Position numbers and translations under genes: made by a program. A stretch of DNA of 64,000 nucleotides from Streptomyces sp. LaPpAH-108 (lineage in GTDB: Bacteria > Actinomycetota > Actinomycetes > Streptomycetales > Streptomycetaceae). Positions 25,848 to 34,269 of this stretch are shown piece after piece; the first letter of the stretch is position 1; each line of letters starts with the position of its first letter. The notes under the pieces are model-generated. The model saw only the letters and a list, made by a program, of their open reading frames with translations. It did no database searches and was not told the origin of the DNA. Where the stretch lies: NCBI RefSeq assembly GCF_000373625.1, contig NZ_KB891997.1, positions 62,001-126,000 on the forward strand. The letters run 5' to 3'.

Positions 25848-25861
25848 GGGCCGTTCGGCCC
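25848..25861. promoter_or_regulatory. Candidate DosR/OsdR-type box between divergent stress-protein genes
   Basis: GGGCCGTTCGGCCC is a perfect inverted repeat (GGGCCG/CGGCCC around TT), 85 bp before the ATG at 25946 and about 190 bp before the minus-strand GTG. It could control both genes. Confidence 0.5.
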
Positions 25862-25945
25862 CAGTGGCGGGAAGGAGGCGCACGCTGGAGTGGAGAGGAC
25901 CGGTGGCCGAGGTATCGGGCGAGCACGAGGCGAGGAGGCCCGGCG

Positions 25946-26842
25946 ATGGGCACACGTTCCGGCACGACGGCCGACCAGGGGCCGTCCGCCGCCGTGGACC
26001 TCCCGATCACCGTCGGCGTCGATGGCTCCGAACCCAGCCTGACCGCACTGGACTGGGCCGCCGACGAGGCCGCCCTGCGCGGGGCCCCGCTCCGGGTGGT
26101 GCACGCCTGCTGGTGGGAGCCCCACACGGACACGGCCGCCGAGGGGACGGCCGTCGTCGCCGTCGCCGAGCGCCGCGCCCGCCTGCGGCAGCCGGGCCTA
26201 CGGGTCGGCGTCGGTCTCGCCCTCGAAGCGCTCGAAGCGCCGGAGTACGCGCTCGTCCGCGAGAGCCGGAACGCGCTGGCGCTGGTGCTGGGCAGCCGGG
26301 GCCGGGGCGCGGTGGCCGAGACACTGCTGGGCTCCGTCAGCGCCATGGTGGCGCGGCACACTCAATGCCCGGTGATCGTGGTGCGCGGCACACATGTGGA
26401 GCGACCCACTGTGGAGCCACCCTCGTCGGGGCGTGTCGTCGTGGGCGTCGGCGAGCAGCCGGAGGGTTCGGCCGCCGTACGGTTCGCCGTGGCGGAGGCC
26501 CGGCTGCGGGGCGTACCCCTGGAGGCCGTACGGGCCTGGCGGCGCCCCCGGCACGCGCCCGCCGAGCACCCGCTGTTCGTCGGTGCGCCCGCCCACGCGC
26601 ACGAGCAGCAGGCGGTGGAGACGCTGGAGGCGGCCCTGCGCGACGCACCGGAGGACCTGTGGATACGGCGCCGTACGGTCGAGGGCCCGGCCCGCGACAC
26701 GCTGCTCGCCGCCGCCCGGGACGCCGCGCTGCTGGTGGTCGGCGCACATGGGGGTGACGACCACCTTGGGCGCGTCGTCCATGGAGTGCTGCACCATGCG
26801 CGGTGCCCCGTCGCCGTCGTACCGGAGCCGGAGCCGGGCTGA
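25946..26842 (+). CDS. Universal stress protein, tandem UspA domains
   Basis: 298 residues, ATG behind GAGGAGG. Domain 1: LPITVGVDGSEPSLTALDWA and LGSRGRGAVAETLLGSVSAM. Domain 2: RVVVGVGEQPEGSAAVRFAV and VGAHGGDDHLGRVVHGVLHH. The closing phrase LHHARCPVAVVPEPEPG is close to that of the gene at 22802, pointing to duplication inside the island. Cytoplasmic; expected to be induced in oxygen limitation or stasis. Confidence 0.92.
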   Translation: MGTRSGTTADQGPSAAVDLPITVGVDGSEPSLTALDWAADEAALRGAPLRVVHACWWEPHTDTAAEGTAVVAVAERRARLRQPGLRVGVGLALEALEAPEYALVRESRNALALVLGSRGRGAVAETLLGSVSAMVARHTQCPVIVVRGTHVERPTVEPPSSGRVVVGVGEQPEGSAAVRFAVAEARLRGVPLEAVRAWRRPRHAPAEHPLFVGAPAHAHEQQAVETLEAALRDAPEDLWIRRRTVEGPARDTLLAAARDAALLVVGAHGGDDHLGRVVHGVLHHARCPVAVVPEPEPG

Positions 26843-26915
26843 CCGGATGCGGACGGGGCGGGTGACTCCCCGCTGATTTCCTGCCGCTCAGCGATTCCCC
26901 GCGATTCCCCGCCGC

Positions 26916-27690
26916 TCAGCCCGCCGCCCGGGCGACATCGTCGCGCAGCGCGGACCGCAGCCATGCGTGCACGGCCCCGAGGGTCGGTTCCGGTGACGGG
27001 GTGAGGACGCCGGTCAGTTCCCAGTACCGGTCGATCATCGGGTCGGCGGCCCGGGTCAGCAGGGCGTGGAGGCGGCGGCGGAAGGCGGGGGTGTCCGGCA
27101 GGTCGCGCGCGGTGGCGTGGGCGGTGACGAAGCAGTCCAGCGCCTGCCCCCGGCCGGGGCCGCGTCCGGTGCGCAGATCGGTGACGGCCAGCGTGTAGGC
27201 GTCGAACAGGCCGTCGTAGAGCACATCGGGACGGCAGTCCGCATCCGTGCGGTTGCGGGCGGGGCGGCGCGGGTCGGTTGCCGGGCAGGGCGCGGTGGCG
27301 AGGGCGTGCAGCCGGGCGAAGGCCAGGACCTGCGCGGGCGTCGGGTCGGCCGGGGGCCGGGGGACCGCGTGGTCGAGGATCGCGGAGCGCAGCCGGGGCG
27401 ACAGCCGGGCGGGCAGCGCCCCGCGCCAGAAGCGTGCGAGCGCCGCCGTGCTGGGCGGCGCGGTCACGGCCCCGACCAGCCGGAGCCGGTCGGCGCGCTC
27501 CTCGGCCGGACAGTCCCGGACGAGCTGGAGGGCGGCCTCCCGCCACCTCAACGCCGCGATCTCGGAGCCGAGTTCACGCAGACGGCCGTCGAGGGCGTCC
27601 TCCAGGGCCCCCGTCACCAGGGCGCCCGCCGCCCCTGTCGCACTCTTGTGCAGCCGCTGCGACTCTCCGGTGCGGCAGCCGAGTTGCCCA
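26916..27690 (-). pseudogene. MerR-like regulator remnant, N-terminus missing
   Basis: A minus-strand coding stretch ends at TGA 26916-26918 and reads back to about 27690. It begins abruptly at ALEDALDGRLRELGSEIAAL, which looks like the coiled-coil dimerisation helix that normally follows the MerR DNA-binding domain, and continues with an effector-domain-like region (RFWRGALPARLSPRLR, DPMIDRYWELTGVL). No winged helix-turn-helix and no convincing start codon precede it: upstream bases read as the antisense of a hydrolase. The N-terminal 90 or so residues appear deleted. The family call is from general pattern, so moderate. The 26843-26915 gap has only short repeats of GATTCCCCGC. Confidence 0.5.
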
Positions 27691-27719
27691 GTACCGGGAT
27701 CTTCTGCACCGCCTCCGGG

Positions 27720-28646
27720 ATGACCATCTCCATGGCCGAGACCCTTGTACGCACCGGCCCACCGCAGTTCCGGGCGCTCGCCGACCCCCGGGTCACCTTC
27801 TTCGAACTCCCCACCGGACACTGGCCGATGCTCTCCACCCCCGGTCGGCTCGCCGACGTGCTGCTGCGGGCAGCCGCCGGTGAGGGGCACCGGATCAGCG
27901 TGGACGCCGATGAACAGCCCCTGTATCTACGGCCGTTCGTGCTGGACGTGCCCGAGCGACCGCGTGAGCGGACCGGCCAGGTCGACTTCTACCTGCCCGA
28001 CGCGGACGGAGACGCGGACGCGCCCCGCCCCGCCGTCGTCCTCGTCCACGGCGGCCCCGTCCCCGCCACCCAGCGGCCCACCCCGCGCGACTGGCCGCTC
28101 TACACCGGCCACGCCCGGTACGCGGCGAGCCAGGGCGTGGTCGGCGTGACCGTGGACCACGGTCTGCACGCCCTCACCGACCACCCGCGCGCCGCCGACG
28201 ACCTCACCGTGGCCCTCGCCCTGGTCCGGGCGCACCCCCGCGTGGACGCCGAGCGGATCGCCCTGTGGTTCTTCTCGGGCGGCGGGCTGCTCATGAGCGA
28301 CTGGCTCGCCGCGCCGCCGCCCTGGCTGCGCTGCGTCGCCGCGAGCTACCCGGTGCTCGCGCCGCTGCCCGGCCCGCCGATGGTCGACGCGCGCTTTCGT
28401 CCCGTCACGGCCGTCCGCTCGGCCGGGGAGCTGCCGGTCGTCCTCACCCGGGTGGGCCTGGAGCACGACACGATCGCGGCCACGGTGACGGAGTTCCTGT
28501 CCGCCGCGCGGGCGGCGGGCGTCCATGTCGTGACGGTCGACGTTCCCTCGGGGCAGCACGGGTTCGACGTGGCCGACCCCTCGGAGGAGTCCCGGGAGGC
28601 GGTGGCGGCGGCGTACCGCCACGTGCTGGGCCGTCTGACGGCCTGA
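27720..28646 (+). CDS. Alpha/beta hydrolase hybrid (tail of one hydrolase joined to a second, complete one)
   Basis: 308 residues from ATG 27720, but the ribosome-binding site is poor and coding bias extends upstream to about 27680. The first 60 residues (MAETLVRTGPPQFRALADP, FFELPTGHWPMLSTP) read like the C-terminal end of a small alpha/beta hydrolase, with GHW as its catalytic His. The remainder is a full dienelactone-hydrolase-like domain: VVLVHGGPVPATQ (oxyanion), LWFFSGGGLLMSDW (nucleophile Ser) and GQHGFDVADPSEES (His). The head of the first hydrolase is missing and lies where the truncated MerR-like gene begins on the other strand. Expression is doubtful because the promoter seems lost. 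Confidence 0.5.
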   Translation: MTISMAETLVRTGPPQFRALADPRVTFFELPTGHWPMLSTPGRLADVLLRAAAGEGHRISVDADEQPLYLRPFVLDVPERPRERTGQVDFYLPDADGDADAPRPAVVLVHGGPVPATQRPTPRDWPLYTGHARYAASQGVVGVTVDHGLHALTDHPRAADDLTVALALVRAHPRVDAERIALWFFSGGGLLMSDWLAAPPPWLRCVAASYPVLAPLPGPPMVDARFRPVTAVRSAGELPVVLTRVGLEHDTIAATVTEFLSAARAAGVHVVTVDVPSGQHGFDVADPSEESREAVAAAYRHVLGRLTA

Positions 28647-28718
28647 GGAGCCGCCTCCCCGAGCCGCCAGCGGAGCCCCGTTCCCGCTCCCGTCCCCGCC
28701 CCGCCGTCGCGAAAAGCG

Positions 28719-28747
28719 CTCCCACCTCGTTGGTCGTACCGTGGGAG
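28719..28747. promoter_or_regulatory. Inverted repeat before the SpoIIE-type regulator gene
   Basis: CTCCCAC (28719-28725) and GTGGGAG (28741-28747) are perfect 7-bp arms 15 bp apart, ending 29 bp before the ATG at 28777. A candidate operator; the regulator is unknown. Confidence 0.3.
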
Positions 28748-28776
28748 AGGCGGGGGCGCCGAGCCGGAGGAGCAGG

Positions 28777-31176
28777 ATGGGCGGGTTCAGCGCCGGTGCC
28801 GAGAGGTATGTGTTCTCGTTCGCCGGAGTGGCGACGGCCGTGCTCGACGACCGGGGCACCGTGGTGCGCTGGTCGCCGGCGGCCGCCGAACTGCTGGGCC
28901 GGACCGCCGAGGAGGTCTGCGGACGTTCGATGCGCGATCTGCTGGCCCGCGACTGTTCGGGCATCGGCGAGGACGGGTCCTTCCCGGCGGACGGCCGGGC
29001 CCTGCTGCGGCACAGCTGCGGAGAGGCGGTCGCCGTCAGTTTCCGCGTCCTGCGCACCGAGCCCCCCGCCGAGTCCCTGGTGCTGCTCGCCCCGGCCCGG
29101 CGGGTGAGCCACTGGGAGGCGGACGCCAATGTGCTGCGCGCCCTGCTCTCCCAGGACCGGCTCTGCATCGGCATGCACGACACCGACCTCACCGTGGTGT
29201 GGACCAACATCACGGCCGACATGTTCGGCGGATCGGCCCTCCCGCGCGGCAGCAGACTGACGGACGTACCCGCGCTGAAGGACGCCAAGGCGGCCGAGAC
29301 GGAACTGCGGCAGGTGCTGGAGACCGGGGAACCGGTGGTCGGGAAGATGCTGCACATGCGCGCGCCGGACGACCCGGACCGGTACATCGTCCTGTCGATG
29401 TGCGGCTTCCGGGTGGAGGACACCGACGGCACGCCCCTCGGCATCGTCACGATGTTCGCCGACACCCCGGAACAGCAGCGGGTGCGCAGACGCCTCGACG
29501 TGCTGCACGCCGCCGCCGACCGCATCGGCGCCTCCCTCGACGTCACCCGCACCGTGCGGGACCTGATGGACGTGCTGGTCCCGGCCCTCGGGGACGTGGG
29601 CTGGGCCGACCTCGCCGAGGCCGTGCTCAACACGGAGGAACCGGCCAAACCCGCCGCGGGCGGGGGAGATCTGCATCTGTGCCGGGTCACCGTGACCCCC
29701 GAGGAGGGCACCGCCGCCCTCTTCCAGCCCGGCGAGGCGATCCCCCGGCTGCCGTACTCGCCCGAACTGGGCGACATCCAGCGCGGGCGGCCCGTCGTCC
29801 TGGACCCCAGGGCGGTGGCCGACGTCCTCGGCGACCCCTCTCTGGCGCACCGCTTCGTCCCCGAGAACGGCCGCTCGGGGATGTGGGCGCCGCTGTTCGC
29901 GCGCGGACTGGTGCTCGGCTCCGTCACGGTGTGGCGCACCGGGGAGCGCGACCCCTTCGAGCCGGAGGACGCCGAACTGCTCGGCGAGATCGCCTCCCGG
30001 GCCGCCCTCAGCGTCGACAACGCCCGCCGCTACACCCGCGAGCGCCGCACCGCCCTGACCCTCCAGCGCCGCCTGCTGCCCCCGGCCACCACCGAGGGCC
30101 CGGCCGCCGAGACCGCGGGCATCTATCTGCCCGCGGGCGGCGGCGCCGACATCAGCGGCGACTGGTACGACGTCATCCCGCTGCCCTCCTTCCGGGTCGC
30201 CCTGGTCTCCGGGGACGTGGTCGGGCACGGACTGGACGCCAGCGCCGCGATGAGCGGCCTGCGCACCGCCGTACGCACCCTCGCCGACCTCGAACTCGAC
30301 CCCTCCGAACTCCTCACCCATCTCGACGACCTCGTACGGCGGCTCAGCCAGGACACCGAATGGGGCAAGCCCGCCGGTGCCACCTGCCTGTACGCCGTCT
30401 ACGACCCGGTCGCCCGCCGCTGCGTCATGGCCGGGGCCGGGCACCCGCCGCCGGTGGAGGTACGGCCCGACGGCACCACCCGGATCATCCGCTTCTCGCC
30501 CGGACCGCCGCTCGGGGTGGGCGGTATGCCTTTCGAGACGGTCACCGCCGACCTGGAGCCCGGCAGCGTGCTCGCCCTCTACACCGACGGGCTTCTCGAC
30601 CGGTACGGGGGCGACCTCGACGCGGGGCTGCGCTGGCTCACCCACCGGCTCGCCACCTCGTGCCGCCCCGGCCAGAGCCTCGTGGACGCCAGCCGTCTGC
30701 TCCAGGCGGACCTGGGCCAGACCCCGCCCCGCGACGACATCGCCCTGCTCCTGGCCCGCGTCCGCGCCATCCCCGAGGACTCCATCGCGAGCTGGGAGTT
30801 CGGCGCGGACGAGTCCGTGGTGTCCGACGCCCGGCAGGCCGCCAAGCACCAGCTCATCGCGTGGGGCCTGGACGACCTCGTCTTCACCACCGAGCTGATC
30901 GTCAGCGAGCTGGTCACCAACGCCGTCCGCTATGCCGGAGCGCCGGTCGGCCTGCGCCTCATCCGCGACGACGTCCTCGTCTGCGAGGTCACCGACCCCA
31001 GCAACACCCAGCCCCGACTGCGCCGGGCGGGCTGGAGCGACGAGGGCGGTCGCGGCCTCTTCCTCGTCGCCCAGCTCTCCACCCGCTGGGGCAGCCGCTA
31101 CGGACGCAACGGCAAGACGATCTGGTCGGAGCAGCGGCTGGTACCCCAGGAGGTGGACTTCGAGGCCCTCATGTGA
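28777..31176 (+). CDS. PAS-GAF-SpoIIE phosphatase-HATPase regulator
   Basis: 799 residues. ATG 28777 follows GGAGGAGC; GTG 28741 in frame is less likely. Order: PAS (about 8-110, VLDDRGTVVRWSPAAAELLG), second PAS-like domain (about 120-235, MHDTDLTVVWTN), GAF-like domain (about 240-425), PP2C/SpoIIE phosphatase (about 440-650, with GDWYDVIPLPSFRVALVSGD, DVVGHGLDASAAM, LYTDGLLDR and TPPRDDIALLL supplying the metal-binding Asp residues) and an RsbW-like HATPase (about 680-799, ELIVSELVTNAVRYA, EGGRGLFLVAQLS). It should reverse anti-sigma/anti-anti-sigma phosphorylation in response to sensed signals. A STAS protein lies at 61739, but no physical link is implied. Confidence 0.93.
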   Translation: MGGFSAGAERYVFSFAGVATAVLDDRGTVVRWSPAAAELLGRTAEEVCGRSMRDLLARDCSGIGEDGSFPADGRALLRHSCGEAVAVSFRVLRTEPPAESLVLLAPARRVSHWEADANVLRALLSQDRLCIGMHDTDLTVVWTNITADMFGGSALPRGSRLTDVPALKDAKAAETELRQVLETGEPVVGKMLHMRAPDDPDRYIVLSMCGFRVEDTDGTPLGIVTMFADTPEQQRVRRRLDVLHAAADRIGASLDVTRTVRDLMDVLVPALGDVGWADLAEAVLNTEEPAKPAAGGGDLHLCRVTVTPEEGTAALFQPGEAIPRLPYSPELGDIQRGRPVVLDPRAVADVLGDPSLAHRFVPENGRSGMWAPLFARGLVLGSVTVWRTGERDPFEPEDAELLGEIASRAALSVDNARRYTRERRTALTLQRRLLPPATTEGPAAETAGIYLPAGGGADISGDWYDVIPLPSFRVALVSGDVVGHGLDASAAMSGLRTAVRTLADLELDPSELLTHLDDLVRRLSQDTEWGKPAGATCLYAVYDPVARRCVMAGAGHPPPVEVRPDGTTRIIRFSPGPPLGVGGMPFETVTADLEPGSVLALYTDGLLDRYGGDLDAGLRWLTHRLATSCRPGQSLVDASRLLQADLGQTPPRDDIALLLARVRAIPEDSIASWEFGADESVVSDARQAAKHQLIAWGLDDLVFTTELIVSELVTNAVRYAGAPVGLRLIRDDVLVCEVTDPSNTQPRLRRAGWSDEGGRGLFLVAQLSTRWGSRYGRNGKTIWSEQRLVPQEVDFEALM

Positions 31177-31197
31177 GGGGCGCACATGGGCGGGCGG

Positions 31198-31220
31198 CAC
31201 ATGTGGGAGGCCCACATGTG
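31198..31220. terminator. CACATG-repeat hairpin between convergent genes
   Basis: CACATGTGGG (31198-31207) and CCCACATGTG (31211-31220) form a perfect 10-bp stem with a 3-nt loop; a third copy, CACATGGG, lies at 31183-31190. It sits between the convergent SpoIIE-type and oxidoreductase genes and probably acts as a bidirectional terminator. Confidence 0.5.
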
Positions 31221-31264
31221 AGACGCGCTCAGCCCTGGGGCGTCGCGACGTGTTCCCGGCGGAA

Positions 31265-33619
31265 TCACCCGGCCGGTTCGATCGTGACGTCCAGCTGCTT
31301 CATCAGCGGCTGGTCGCTCTGGGCGCTGTAGTCGCTGATCGAGAGGAGCTGGTTGAGTTCCGGCATGTATCCGGCGGTGACCCCGCGCGGGATGTCGTGC
31401 TCGACCGCGAGGAAACCTCGCAACTGACGCACCGTGCCGTCCTTGGCGTGGGCCGTGATCACGGTCGGCTGGAACTCCTCCAGACCGCGTTCGCGCATGT
31501 CGTCGCCGTTCATGAAGACGAGCGTGCGGAGGTTGCGGATGCCCCGGTAGCGGTCGTTGTCGGTGTAGATCGTGGTGTTCCACTGGTCGTGGGAGCGCAT
31601 CGCGCCCAGGACGAGCCGTCCCGCGCGCGGCACCACGTCGGGCAGCGGGGCGTGCGAGAACTCGGCGCGCCCGGACGGGGTGAGGAAGACCAGCTCACGG
31701 GCGGGCTGCTTGATCCGGAACCCCATCGGCAGCCGGACCCGCCGGTTGAAGTCCTCGAAGCCGTACAGCACGTCGGCCATGGTGTCGCGGATGCGGTCGT
31801 AGTCCTCGACGTACCACTCCCACGGTGTCTTCGAGTCGGGCAGCGCCGCCCGGGCGAGACCGGCGATGATCGCGGGCTCGGAGAGCAGTTGCGGCGAGGC
31901 CGGGTGCTGGTTGCCCTGCGAGAGGTGGACCATCGAATCGCCGTCCTCGACGGAGATCCGCTGCGGTGTGCCCCGCTGGATGTCCTTCTCGGTGCGGCCC
32001 AGGCACGGCAGGATCAGCGCGCGCTTGCCGTGGACGAGATGGCTGCGGTTGAGCTTCGTACTGACGTAGACGGTCAGGTCCACCTTCCGCAGGCTCGCGT
32101 AGGTGAACCGGGTGTCGGGCGAGGCGAGCGCGAAGTTGCCCGCCATGCCGACGAAGACCTTGATGTCGCCCCGGTCCATCGCCTCGATGGTGCTGACGAC
32201 GTCCAGGCCCTCCTGGCGCGGCGGGTCGATCCCGCAGACCTCGGCGAGCTTGTCCAGGAACTCCGGGGTGGGGGCGTTGGTGATGCCGCAGGTGCGGTTG
32301 CCCTGCACGTTGCTGTGGCCCCGGTTGGGCGCGGCACCGGCGCCCTCGCGGCCGATGTTGCCGCGCAGCAGCAGGACGTTGACGATCTCGCGGATGGTGT
32401 CGACGGCGTGCTCGTGCTGGTTGACGCCGAGGCCCCAGGTGATGATCGACCGGTCGGCGTCGCGGTAGATCGCGGCGGCCTTGAGGATGTCCTGCTTGGC
32501 CACGCCCGACTGGTGGACGATCTCGTCCCAGGAGGTCGCCTCGACCACGCGCCGGTACGCCTCGAACCCCTCGGTGTGCCGCTCCAGGAACAGCCGGTCG
32601 ATCGCGTGCTCGTCGCGCTCGGCCAGCTCCAGGGTGGCCTTGGCGATGCCGCGCATCAGCGCCATGTCGCCCGCGGAGCGCGGCTGGATGTTGAGGTTGC
32701 TGGTGGGGGTGGCGTGGAAGGTCGCCATCGCCAGGATGTCGTGCGGGATGATCGTGCGGGTGGCGCCCGCCTCCACCTGCGGGTTGATGTGGACGACCTT
32801 CTTGCCCCTGCGGTACAGCTGCGCCAGCGGGGTGAGCATGCGGGGCGCGTTGGACGCGGCGTTGATGCCGACCACGAAGACGGCGTCCGCGGCCTCCCAG
32901 TCCTTGAGGTCGACGGTGCCCTTGCCGGTGCCGAGCGAGGCGATCATCGCGCGGCTGCCCGCCTCCGTGCACATGTTGGCGCAGTCCGGCTGGTTGTTGG
33001 TGCCCAGCTCGCGGGCCATGAGCTGGTAGAGGAACGATGCCTCGTTGCCCAGCCGTCCCGAGGTGTAGTACGCGGCCTGGTCCGGACTCTCCAGGGCCCG
33101 GACGCTGTCGCCGAACAGCTTGAAGGCGTCCGCCCAGCTGATCGGGACGTAATGGTCGGTCCCCGGGTCGTAGAGCATCGGCTCGGTCAGGCGGCCCTCC
33201 GCCTCCAGGTCGTGGTCGTTCCAGTCGAACAGCGAGGTGACGGAGTGGCTCGCGAAGAACTCACGGGTGACCCGCTTGCGCGTCATCTCCCACGTGGTGT
33301 GCTTGATGCCGTTCTCGCACAGGTCCAGCGCCAGGCCCTTGGTGTCGGGCCACGCGCAGCCCGGGCAGTCGAAGCCGCCGCTGTCCTCCTGGTTCATCTT
33401 CAGCATCTCGAGCGAGCCCAGCACGACCTCGCGCTCGTCGACCAGGACCTCGGTGACGGCCTTGGCCGCGCCCCAGCCCGCCGCCGGGTGCGTGTACGGC
33501 TTCGAGACCGGCGGCCCCTTCGGCACGGGGCCCACCCGTGGCTCCAGCGGCTGATCGACGGCCGCCCGCTCCTGCCGTCGGATCTCGGCATCGTCCTCGA
33601 ACAGTCCTTGATCGCTCAC
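31265..33619 (-). CDS. FdhF/YdeP-type molybdopterin oxidoreductase
   Basis: 784 residues from GTG 33617-33619, preferred because GAAGGGG lies six bases upstream; ATG 33623-33625 is only two codons earlier. MNQEDSGGFDCPGCAWPD is the YdeP N-terminal signature, and CPGC replaces the full four-cysteine iron-sulfur motif of formate dehydrogenases. Molybdopterin-binding blocks follow (VFVVGINAASNAPRMLTPL, WGLGVNQHEHAVDTIREI, RGNIGREGAGAAPNRGHSNV) and a C-terminal dinucleotide-binding barrel (DQWNTTIYTDNDRYRGIRN). YdeP homologues are linked to acid or oxygen-limitation survival; the true substrate is unknown. No fdhD gene is adjacent. Likely cytoplasmic: no Tat signal. Confidence 0.92.
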   Translation of the reverse strand: MSDQGLFEDDAEIRRQERAAVDQPLEPRVGPVPKGPPVSKPYTHPAAGWGAAKAVTEVLVDEREVVLGSLEMLKMNQEDSGGFDCPGCAWPDTKGLALDLCENGIKHTTWEMTRKRVTREFFASHSVTSLFDWNDHDLEAEGRLTEPMLYDPGTDHYVPISWADAFKLFGDSVRALESPDQAAYYTSGRLGNEASFLYQLMARELGTNNQPDCANMCTEAGSRAMIASLGTGKGTVDLKDWEAADAVFVVGINAASNAPRMLTPLAQLYRRGKKVVHINPQVEAGATRTIIPHDILAMATFHATPTSNLNIQPRSAGDMALMRGIAKATLELAERDEHAIDRLFLERHTEGFEAYRRVVEATSWDEIVHQSGVAKQDILKAAAIYRDADRSIITWGLGVNQHEHAVDTIREIVNVLLLRGNIGREGAGAAPNRGHSNVQGNRTCGITNAPTPEFLDKLAEVCGIDPPRQEGLDVVSTIEAMDRGDIKVFVGMAGNFALASPDTRFTYASLRKVDLTVYVSTKLNRSHLVHGKRALILPCLGRTEKDIQRGTPQRISVEDGDSMVHLSQGNQHPASPQLLSEPAIIAGLARAALPDSKTPWEWYVEDYDRIRDTMADVLYGFEDFNRRVRLPMGFRIKQPARELVFLTPSGRAEFSHAPLPDVVPRAGRLVLGAMRSHDQWNTTIYTDNDRYRGIRNLRTLVFMNGDDMRERGLEEFQPTVITAHAKDGTVRQLRGFLAVEHDIPRGVTAGYMPELNQLLSISDYSAQSDQPLMKQLDVTIEPAG

Positions 33620-33754
33620 GGCCATCCCCTTCGCGCCGATTACCGACCTTTCGAGGCTATATCTCCGTGGCGCGAGGGGCGCGGGCAACCGCTGGGCCGA
33701 CGCGAACGCGACTGCGTAGCATGAACGTCCGTACCCCTAGGGAAAGTGAGTGGC

Positions 33755-34186
33755 ATGGACATCCTCGGTAGGCTCGGTGGCGCCCTGCTCGGCGGGTCCT
33801 TCGCGGTGTTCGGCTCCGGCGCCGTGCGAGACCCCGCCCCCCTGGCGAAGCTCGCGGGTCCGGCGCTGGAAGAGATCCGCAAGGTCGTCCCGCTGCCGAA
33901 GGACGACGAACTGCTCGTACGCGTCAACGGCGCCGTCCAGACCGGCGCCGGAGCGGCCCTGGCCATCGGCCTCTTCCCCCGCACGTCCGCCCTCGCCCTG
34001 GCCGGATCCCTGATCCCGACCACCTACGCCGGCCACGCCTTCTGGACCATCGAGGACCCGGCCCAGCGCAAGGCCCAGCGCACCCAGTTCCTGAAGAACG
34101 CCGCGATGCTCGGCGGCCTGCTGGTGGTCGCGGGGGGCCGCCGCAAGACGGGCGGGGCGTCCGGCACGGGGATCTCGGCCGGATAA
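33755..34186 (+). CDS. DoxX-family small membrane protein
   Basis: 143 residues from ATG 33755; an in-frame GTG at 33746 would place the GGGAAA site too close. Four hydrophobic segments (about 5-25, 50-72, 74-92, 115-132) and the phrases VRVNGAVQTGAGAALAIGLF and FWTIEDPAQRKAQRTQFLKN are typical of DoxX/DoxD-like proteins, which in actinobacteria can join with sulfur or redox enzymes at the membrane. It stands alone, divergent from the YdeP-type gene and closed by a strong terminator. Confidence 0.85.
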   Translation: MDILGRLGGALLGGSFAVFGSGAVRDPAPLAKLAGPALEEIRKVVPLPKDDELLVRVNGAVQTGAGAALAIGLFPRTSALALAGSLIPTTYAGHAFWTIEDPAQRKAQRTQFLKNAAMLGGLLVVAGGRRKTGGASGTGISAG

Positions 34187-34205
34187 GCACGGAACGAGCG
34201 GGGTG

Positions 34206-34253
34206 GGCCCTGGCGGTACGCGGAGAAACGAGCGCGTCTGCCAGGGCCTTTTT
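34206..34253 (+). terminator. Rho-independent terminator after the DoxX gene
   Basis: GGCCCTGGC (34206-34214) pairs with GCCAGGGCC (34240-34248), with an inner ACGCG/CGCGT stem, followed by TTTTT at 34249-34253. One of the few elements here with a real T-tract. Confidence 0.9.
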
Positions 34254-34269
34254 CTGCCTGAGCCCCGCG

